NCBI GenBank assembly: GCA_937897535.1
Contig: CALCQB010000173.1
Span: 1 to 10,369, forward strand
Source of the DNA: an uncultured Novosphingobium sp.
GTDB lineage: Bacteria > Pseudomonadota > Alphaproteobacteria > Sphingomonadales > Sphingomonadaceae
Reading direction: 5' to 3'
Length of the DNA stretch: 10,369 nt
This document shows positions 5,250 to 10,369 of the stretch, one piece after another; positions within the stretch are counted from its first letter, which is position 1, and each line of letters starts with the position of its first letter. Under the pieces are notes generated by a model, which was given only the letters and a program-made list of their open reading frames with translations, was not told where the DNA came from and ran no database searches. Position numbers and translations under genes: made by a program.

Positions 5250-6802
5250 TTTGGTTTCGGAGCCTTTCGGGGCTTCGCGGCGCCCTGTTTCGCCGCGGGT
5301 TTGGTCTTGGTAGCCGCTTTGGCCCTGGGGGCAGGCTTGGCGGGTCTGGATTCTGGAGCGGGCGTTTCCGCTCCTTCAGCAACAGCAACGCGGGCAGCGT
5401 CGCGCAGTTCCGTGAAGCTTTCCTCGATGCACTCTGCGTAGAAATCCGGATCGGGCATCAGATCGCGGCAGGCGGTGAAGGCGATCGTCGCCTCTTTGCA
5501 ATAGCTTTGCACCACATGGCCCAGGCCCATCCCGTCGGTCAGGCACAACAGACCCATCATGCTTTCGAGCCGCGCACCGCTCGAATAGATCGGCACCGGC
5601 GGGCCCGGCACGTTGGTCACTACTGTGGTGAACGGCGGGCCGACCCGATTGGCGAGACCCAGCCGGGTATAGAGCTGTGCCCCCAGCGCCATGAACAGCG
5701 CCGGGCTGACCTTGCTCATCTCGGTCATGTTGCGCGCGCCCAGCGCGTCGGTCATCGCTTTGGAATTGACCGTCTGCGAATGGACATAGGCGAGCCGTTC
5801 CAGTGGATCGGCGATATGGGTGCCGAGCGGGGCGATCATCGCCGCGACCTGGTTGCCCATGTCGCCCTTTTCGTCCTTCCCGCGGACCGAGATCGGGGCC
5901 ATCGCGGTCAGAGTCTTGTCGGGCAGATCGTCATGCGCCAGCAGGTACTTGCGCATCGCCCCGCCGATGATCGTCAGGAACGCGTCGTTGACCTTGGCCC
6001 CCGGCACGGCCGCGCGAATTGCCTTGATGTCGGCCAGCGGAACCGAGCGTCCTTCGACCACGCGGCTGGTCGAGAGGACCGCGTTGAACCGGGTGCGCGG
6101 AGCGAGCATTTCGCCGTGGAGCTTGAAATCCTTGCTGATCAGGCCCTTGATTGCCTTGGCCACCCCCGGCAAGGCCTTGGCCGCGACGTCAAGCTGGCGG
6201 ACCGGGTTGGCAACGTTGTTGAACCAGCTTTTCGCCAGCAGTTCGGCGAAGTTGGGCAGATCCTCGCCCTTCCAGGTGTCCGGCTCGTTGGGCGGCGGGG
6301 TATTGGGATCGAGCGTGTGAAGCGCCTCCATCAGGTCGATCCCGCTCATCCCGTCGATCGCCGCATGATGCACCTTGGTGACCATTGCGTAAGATCCGGG
6401 CATGACGCCGGGGACATTGTCGATGCCCTCGATGATCGTGAATTCCCATGGCGGGCGGGACAAATCGAGCGGCCGAGCGAAGATCCGTGCAGCCTGGATG
6501 CACAATTGCCGCCAGTCCCCCGGCTTGGGCAGGGCGACGTGGCGGACGTGGTATTCGAGGTCGAAATCCTTGTCCTCGACCCAATAGGGATAATCCAGAT
6601 CGAACGGGACCCGGACCAGCCGCTGGCGCATCGTCTTGGACAGCTGCATCCGGCTTTCGAAAAACCGCAGGATATCTTTGTAGCGAACAAAGCCGCCCGG
6701 CGCAGTCTCGGGGTTGTAGATTAGCAGCGAGCCGATGTGCATGGGCGAATTGCGCGTTTCCAGCGCAACGAACGATGCATCCATCCCCTGGAGTTGCTTC
6801 AA
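5246..6802 (-). CDS. Wax ester synthase / diacylglycerol acyltransferase (WS/DGAT) with Lys-rich tail
   Basis: Acyl-CoA-dependent acyltransferase expected to join a fatty acyl group to a fatty alcohol or diacylglycerol, making wax ester or triacylglycerol at the inner membrane and lipid inclusions. The 518-residue protein has the catalytic HHxxxDG motif as HHAAIDG (His145, His146, Asp150), the PPW motif (117-119), and the C-terminal NVPGPP motif (397-402) followed by IYSSGA. The start is a TTG at 6802: it has an AGGAGAGG ribosome site and gives MKQLQGMDASF, which matches the usual family N-terminus; the ATG at 6784 would delete part of that block. The last 31 residues (488-518) contain nine Lys, two Arg and no acidic residue in an Ala/Pro background, unlike the rest of the enzyme. 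It heads the cluster with two hydrolases, overlapping the next gene by four bases. Confidence 0.95.
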   Translation of the reverse strand: MKQLQGMDASFVALETRNSPMHIGSLLIYNPETAPGGFVRYKDILRFFESRMQLSKTMRQRLVRVPFDLDYPYWVEDKDFDLEYHVRHVALPKPGDWRQLCIQAARIFARPLDLSRPPWEFTIIEGIDNVPGVMPGSYAMVTKVHHAAIDGMSGIDLMEALHTLDPNTPPPNEPDTWKGEDLPNFAELLAKSWFNNVANPVRQLDVAAKALPGVAKAIKGLISKDFKLHGEMLAPRTRFNAVLSTSRVVEGRSVPLADIKAIRAAVPGAKVNDAFLTIIGGAMRKYLLAHDDLPDKTLTAMAPISVRGKDEKGDMGNQVAAMIAPLGTHIADPLERLAYVHSQTVNSKAMTDALGARNMTEMSKVSPALFMALGAQLYTRLGLANRVGPPFTTVVTNVPGPPVPIYSSGARLESMMGLLCLTDGMGLGHVVQSYCKEATIAFTACRDLMPDPDFYAECIEESFTELRDAARVAVAEGAETPAPESRPAKPAPRAKAATKTKPAAKQGAAKPRKAPKPK

Positions 6803-6808
6803 GCGCTA

Positions 6809-6816
6809 CCTCTCCT
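6809..6816 (-). promoter_or_regulatory. Ribosome-binding site supporting a TTG start for the WS/DGAT
   Basis: On the minus strand AGGAGAGG (6816 to 6809) precedes the TTG at 6802. The AGGAG core is 9 nt away and the GAGAGG part 6 nt away. The ATG at 6784 has only a CAGGGG directly abutting it. Confidence 0.7.
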
Positions 6817-6820
6817 GCCA

Positions 6821-6842
6821 GACGCCCGATTGCCGGGTCGTC
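6821..6842 (-). promoter_or_regulatory. Small hairpin just upstream of the WS/DGAT ribosome site
   Basis: On the minus strand GACG and CCCG (separated by one bulged A) pair with CGGG and CGTC around a 5-nt GCAAT loop, ending 4 nt before the ribosome site. It lies in the 71-nt gap between the peptidase stop (6874) and the acyltransferase start (6802). It could be a weak terminator remnant or leader structure; no T-run follows. Whether the peptidase and acyltransferase share a transcript cannot be told from sequence. Confidence 0.25.
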
Positions 6843-6873
6843 AGTGGTCAAGCTAACACAGCGCGGCCCCGCG

Positions 6874-8910
6874 TCAATGCCTGGTCCGATAGCGCTCGAA
6901 CCAGGCGAGGATCGCTGCCGCCTTGGCCGCCGATTGCGAGGGCCGCGCGGTGAATCCGCCGTGGCTGGCACCGGGGACCTTGACCAGCGCGGTTGGCACC
7001 CCGGCTATCTGGAGCGCGGCATAGTACTGCTCGGCCTCGCTGACCGGGGTGCGGTAATCCTCGCTGCCAACCACCACCAGCGTCGGGGTCTTGACGTTGC
7101 CGACCAGGCTGAGCGGCGAGCGCTGCCAGTAGGGCTGGACATCGACCCACGGCGGATTGTCGAACCAGTAGCGCGAGGTGAAGGTGGTGCCGTCCATGGT
7201 CAGCGCCTCGCTGGTCCAGTTGATCACCGGTTTCTGGGTCGCGGCGGCCTTGAACCGATTGTTCTTGCCGACGATCCACGCGGTCAGCACCCCGCCGCCC
7301 GATCCGCCGGTGACGAACAGGTTGTCGGGATCGATATTGCCCCCGGCAATCGCGGCGTCGGTCGCGGCCATCAGATCGCCATAGTCTTCGCCCGGATAGG
7401 CCCGGTCGATCAGCTTGGCGAAACCCTCGCCATAGGACGTGCTGCCGCGCGGGTTGACGTAGAGCACGGCATAGCCGGCCGCGGCATAGAGCTGGTAATC
7501 GGTCGCAAACCACGGGCCATAGGCGCTGTGCGGGCCGCCATGGATCTCGAGGATCATCGGCACCTTCTGGCCCGGTTGACGGCTCGGCGGCAGCATCAGC
7601 CAGGCGTCGATCGGCTTGCCGTCGGGCGCGGTGACCGGGACTTTTTGCGCCTTCGCGAGCGATTTTGCCCCTAGCCAATTCTCGTTGAGCCGGGTCAATT
7701 GCGCCGGCGCGCTCCCCCGCAAGGCAAAGACATCGGGCGGGCGGGTGTCGCTGCCGCCGGTCCAGGCGATCGCACCGCTACGCCCCACGGCAAATTCCCC
7801 GCCGGTGTAGGGCCGGTCGAAACCTGCGCCGGACAAGCCGCTGGCCAGCACTCGCCGCGAACCGTCGAGCCCGATCCGGGCGAGCTGTTTCACCCCCTTG
7901 TCGTCGAAGGTGACGATCAGGCTGCGGCCGTCGGGGGACCACTGCGCATCGTCGATGCTGATGTCCAACGCCCCGGTCAGGCTGCGCACACCGCTGCCGT
8001 CGCGGTTCATCACGTAGAGATCGGTGTTCTCATAGGTGCGGTGCGTATCGTCGAAGCCGAGATAGGCCACCCGGCTGCCGTCGGGCGAGACCGCCGGGGC
8101 AAAATCGGGGCCGTATCGCCTGGTCAGCGTAGTAAGCGCACCGCTGGTCAGGTCGAGCGCCATCACTTCGGAATCGTTGGGTTCGCGCTGCCAGTTGTCC
8201 TTGCGCACTGCCGAGAACAGCAGGCTGCGGCCATCGGGTGCGAACGAAAGCGGACCGCTGTCGTCGAAGGCTCCGAACGTAACCTGACGTGGCGCGCCGC
8301 CATCGGCGGCGATCACGAAGATGTGCGAATAGCCGGCCTGGTAATAGCCATCGCCATCGCCGCGATAGGTGACCCGGTCGATCACCTGGAGTGGCTCGGC
8401 CCACTTCGCGCCTTCGGGTTTGGGCGGGGCCTTGCCCAGGCTTGGCTCGTCGCCCGGCACCCGCATCAGGTAGGCCAGGCTGCGCCCGTCGGGGGCCCAG
8501 GTCACCGAATTGGGGCTGTCGGGCAGGTTGGTCAGCTTGGCGCTCGCCCCGCTGTCGATCCACCGCACCCACAGCTGCGCGCCGCCTTCTTCCGCCGCGA
8601 TGTAAGACAGCCGCGAGCCATCGGGCGACCAGCGCGGCGCCATGTAGCTGCCCGGTCCGGTGATCAGCGGGCGCTGCTTGCCGGTGGCGATGTCGACCAG
8701 CCAGATCGCGGTGCGGTTGCGGTCGTTCATCACGTCGCCGCTCTGGCGGACATAGGCCACCGTGCGGCCATCCGGGCTGGGCTGCGGATCGCGCGCGGCC
8801 TCCAGCTTGAACAGGTCGGCGCCGGTGAAGGCACTGCTCGGCGCGTCCTGCGCCGCCAGCGGCATCAGCGGCAGCGGGGCAAGCAGCAAGGCAAGGGCGG
8901 CAAGGCGCAT
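6874..8910 (-). CDS. Secreted S9 family peptidase (acylaminoacyl/dipeptidyl peptidase-like, S9C type)
   Basis: Predicted exported serine peptidase that releases short peptides or N-terminal residues. The 678-residue protein starts with a signal peptide (MRLAALALLLAPLPLMPLAA, cleaved near residue 20). An N-terminal WD40-like beta-propeller follows with at least six xPDGR/S-type repeats (QPSPDGRTVAY, RWSPDGSRLSY, TWAPDGRSLAY, SFAPDGRSLLF, AVSPDGSRVAY, QWSPDGRSLIV). The C-terminal hydrolase domain has Ser537 in GGSGGG, Asp618 in GSEDYRTP and His650 in ASHGGF. The ATG at 8910 is chosen because GGGGAG lies 7 nt before it and it gives a clean signal peptide; an ATG at 8928 adds six charged residues without a ribosome site. 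GGSGGG with D-x-R-x-P separates it from the S9A enzyme at the left end. It is divergent from uvrC and upstream of the acyltransferase cluster on the same strand, probably without a functional link to either. Confidence 0.95.
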   Translation of the reverse strand: MRLAALALLLAPLPLMPLAAQDAPSSAFTGADLFKLEAARDPQPSPDGRTVAYVRQSGDVMNDRNRTAIWLVDIATGKQRPLITGPGSYMAPRWSPDGSRLSYIAAEEGGAQLWVRWIDSGASAKLTNLPDSPNSVTWAPDGRSLAYLMRVPGDEPSLGKAPPKPEGAKWAEPLQVIDRVTYRGDGDGYYQAGYSHIFVIAADGGAPRQVTFGAFDDSGPLSFAPDGRSLLFSAVRKDNWQREPNDSEVMALDLTSGALTTLTRRYGPDFAPAVSPDGSRVAYLGFDDTHRTYENTDLYVMNRDGSGVRSLTGALDISIDDAQWSPDGRSLIVTFDDKGVKQLARIGLDGSRRVLASGLSGAGFDRPYTGGEFAVGRSGAIAWTGGSDTRPPDVFALRGSAPAQLTRLNENWLGAKSLAKAQKVPVTAPDGKPIDAWLMLPPSRQPGQKVPMILEIHGGPHSAYGPWFATDYQLYAAAGYAVLYVNPRGSTSYGEGFAKLIDRAYPGEDYGDLMAATDAAIAGGNIDPDNLFVTGGSGGGVLTAWIVGKNNRFKAAATQKPVINWTSEALTMDGTTFTSRYWFDNPPWVDVQPYWQRSPLSLVGNVKTPTLVVVGSEDYRTPVSEAEQYYAALQIAGVPTALVKVPGASHGGFTARPSQSAAKAAAILAWFERYRTRH

Positions 8911-8917
8911 CGGATTT

Positions 8918-8923
8918 CTCCCC
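8918..8923 (-). promoter_or_regulatory. Ribosome-binding site deciding the S9 peptidase start
   Basis: GGGGAG on the minus strand (8923 to 8918) lies 7 nt before the ATG at 8910. This favours that start over the upstream ATG at 8928. Confidence 0.7.
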
Positions 8924-8955
8924 TTCATTATGCCGCGCAGCTTGCGGCCGGCCTT

Positions 8956-8971
8956 GGGAATTGGCAATCCC
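8956..8971. promoter_or_regulatory. Imperfect palindrome in the peptidase/uvrC divergent gap
   Basis: GGGAATTGGCAATCCC folds as GGGA/TCCC plus TT/AA with one bulged A and a 3-nt loop. It lies in the 101-nt gap between the divergent S9 peptidase and uvrC genes, upstream of the candidate uvrC -35. It could be an operator, but a chance palindrome is equally likely. Confidence 0.2.
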
Positions 8972-8976
8972 CCGGG

Positions 8977-9005
8977 GTGACCTTTGCCCCCGCAGCCCTT
9001 ATCTG
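8977..9005 (+). promoter_or_regulatory. Candidate uvrC promoter giving a leaderless mRNA
   Basis: GTGACC (8977-8982, four of six matches to TTGACA) and TATCTG (9000-9005, three of six to TATAAT) are separated by 17 nt. The uvrC ATG at 9012 begins 6 nt after the -10-like box, where transcription would be expected to start. No ribosome site precedes the ATG, which fits a leaderless transcript. The matches are modest. Confidence 0.3.
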
Positions 9006-9011
9006 TCCGCC

Positions 9012-10369
9012 ATGACCAAAGCCGGCCGCCCCGACCTGCCGAATGGCTCCGACCGGTTCAACGAGGACCGCGCGACCTATACGATGAAGGGCGGCCAGCC
9101 CGACATCGAAGCGGGGATCGCCGCGATCCGCGAGGTCCAGGCGACCTTGCGGCCCAAACCCGGGGTCTACCGGATGCTCGATGCGCGCGGCGATGTGCTC
9201 TATGTCGGCAAGGCCCGCGCGCTCAAGAACCGGGTCGCCAATTATCTTCAGGTCGAACGCCTGCCGCTGCGGCTGAAGCGGATGGTCAGCCAGACCCGCG
9301 GCATGACCATCGTCACCACCAATTCCGAGGCCGAGGCGCTGCTGCTGGAGGCGCAGCTGATCAAGCGCTATCGCCCGCCTTACAACGTGCTGCTGCGCGA
9401 CGACAAAAGCTTCCCGTTCATCCTGCTGCGGGCCGATCACGACTATCCCCGGATCACCAAGCACCGCGGCGCGCGGCGGGCCAAGGGCAACTATTACGGC
9501 CCCTTCGCCAGCGCCGGATCGGTCAACACCACGATCAACGCGCTGCAGAAACTGTTCCTGCTGCGCAGTTGCACCGACAGCTTCTTCAGCCGCCGCGACC
9601 GGCCGTGCCTGCTTTACCAGATCAAGCGCTGTTCGGCGCCGTGTGTCGGGCGGATTGACGAGCGCGCCTATGCCGAGCTGGTGGCCGAGGCCAAGGACTT
9701 CCTTGGCGGCAAGAGCTCGGCGGTCCAGGCCAAGCTCAACGCCCAGATGGAGGCCGCCGCCGCCAATCTCGATTTCGAAACCGCCGCGATGCTGCGCGAC
9801 CGGCTCCGCGCTGCGACCTTCATCCAGGGCAGCCAGGCGATCAACGCCGAGGGGCTGGGCAGCGCCGATATCTTTGCGCTGGCCGAAAAGGGCGGGCACG
9901 TCGCGATCCAGGCCTTCTTCATCCGCGGCGGCCAGAACTGGGGCCACCGCGCGTTCTTCCCTAGCCACACCGAGGGGCTCGGGCCGGAAGAGGTGCTGAC
10001 CAGCTTCCTCGCCCAGTTCTATGAGGAAGTCCCCCCGCCGCGCACGATCCTGCTCGACCGGGCGCTGCCCGAGGCGGCGCTGCTGGCCGAAGCCTTTGCC
10101 GGGCCGGCCGGAGGCAAGGTCGAACTGTCGGTCCCCCAGCGCGGCGACCGGCGGCGCTTGATGGAGCAGGCCAGCCGCAACGCGGTCGAGGCGCTGGAGC
10201 GGCGGGCCGCAGAAAGCGGGACCAAGGCCCGGCTGGGGCGCGAACTCGCCGAATTCCTCGAACTGCCCGAACCGCCGCAGCGGATCGAGGTTTACGACAA
10301 CAGCCACATCCAGGGCGCGCAGGCGCTCGGTGCGATGATCGTCTCCGGGCCGGACGGGTTCATCAAGGG
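9012..10369 (+). CDS. uvrC: Excinuclease ABC subunit C, 3'-truncated by window edge
   Basis: Nuclease of UvrABC nucleotide-excision repair, making both incisions around a lesion after UvrA/UvrB recognition. The frame is open from the ATG at 9012 to the window end: 452 codons of a protein usually 600-650 residues long. The N-terminal GIY-YIG nuclease domain is clear (G51-V-Y53 and Y64-V-G66, then KARALKNR with Arg74, and the EAEALLLEAQLIKR block), giving the 3' incision. Cysteines in RSCTD, RPCLLYQIKRC and APC match the conserved UvrC cluster reported to bind iron-sulfur. The UvrB-binding UVR motif follows (AQMEAAAANLDFETAAMLRDRL region). The RNase H-like domain begins with YDNSH, catalytic Asp429; its remainder and the helix-hairpin-helix lie beyond the edge. 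The approximately 30-residue extension before the GIY domain, relative to E. coli, is usual in alphaproteobacteria. There is no Shine-Dalgarno before the ATG. Confidence 0.98.
   Translation, partial: MTKAGRPDLPNGSDRFNEDRATYTMKGGQPDIEAGIAAIREVQATLRPKPGVYRMLDARGDVLYVGKARALKNRVANYLQVERLPLRLKRMVSQTRGMTIVTTNSEAEALLLEAQLIKRYRPPYNVLLRDDKSFPFILLRADHDYPRITKHRGARRAKGNYYGPFASAGSVNTTINALQKLFLLRSCTDSFFSRRDRPCLLYQIKRCSAPCVGRIDERAYAELVAEAKDFLGGKSSAVQAKLNAQMEAAAANLDFETAAMLRDRLRAATFIQGSQAINAEGLGSADIFALAEKGGHVAIQAFFIRGGQNWGHRAFFPSHTEGLGPEEVLTSFLAQFYEEVPPPRTILLDRALPEAALLAEAFAGPAGGKVELSVPQRGDRRRLMEQASRNAVEALERRAAESGTKARLGRELAEFLELPEPPQRIEVYDNSHIQGAQALGAMIVSGPDGFIK

Noticed and set aside
4419..5441. Plus-strand open frame of 340 codons
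   Set aside because: Antisense to the lipase-like hydrolase and the end of the acyltransferase, both with intact catalytic motifs; no family-like sequence.
5195..6724. Plus-strand open frame of 509 codons
   Set aside because: Antisense shadow of the WS/DGAT gene caused by high GC; His/Arg/Asp-rich without domain features.
7699..9015. Plus-strand open frame of 438 codons
   Set aside because: Antisense to the S9 peptidase propeller, whose PDG repeats and signal peptide show the real coding strand; it also runs across the divergent promoter region.
8928..10307. Minus-strand open frame of 459 codons opposite uvrC
   Set aside because: It lies antisense to uvrC, whose GIY-YIG, cysteine, UVR and RNase H-like motifs are unmistakable. 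The product has repetitive Gly/Leu/Arg/Ala shadow composition and no recognisable domain.

Overview
The window looks like ordinary chromosome of a high-GC alphaproteobacterium, most likely a sphingomonad (Novosphingobium, Erythrobacter or Sphingopyxis type). This is inferred from the GC- and G/C-ending codon use, the long N-terminal extension on UvrC, and the gene mix (S9 peptidases, a wax ester synthase/DGAT, and small secreted proteins with a Gly/Ile/Ala helix). No phage, insertion sequence, CRISPR, tRNA or rRNA gene is visible. Nine protein genes are called; the first and last run off the window.

Layout. 1-1264 (+) is the C-terminal part of a prolyl oligopeptidase. It converges on 1300-2028 (-), a membrane-bound sterol desaturase/fatty acid hydroxylase-type di-iron enzyme. 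A 171-nt gap separates this from a divergent tandem pair of small secreted paralogues of unknown function (2200-2811 and 2939-3460, +). The pair has a strong hairpin between its members and a good intrinsic terminator at 3472-3489. From 6802 down to 3496 on the minus strand are a WS/DGAT acyltransferase, a lipase-like alpha/beta hydrolase and an HSL-type esterase, joined by 4-nt and 1-nt stop/start overlaps. Upstream of them on the same strand is a secreted S9C-type peptidase (8910-6874). Divergent from it is uvrC (9012 to the right edge, +), incomplete.

How the genes fit together. The clearest functional unit is the three-gene acyltransferase/hydrolase cluster. By family knowledge it would make and turn over neutral storage lipids (wax esters or triacylglycerol); the substrates are inferred. 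The two S9 peptidases would degrade peptides, the peptidase at 6874-8910 most likely in the periplasm. uvrC is nucleotide-excision repair and unrelated to its neighbours. The tandem secreted paralogues are the least understood part.

Nothing here is a convincing new defence, mobile or biosynthetic system. The points most worth a second look are the tandem envelope paralogues with possible RNA control elements, the Lys-rich histone-like tail on the acyltransferase, and the tight coupling of that enzyme to two different hydrolases.
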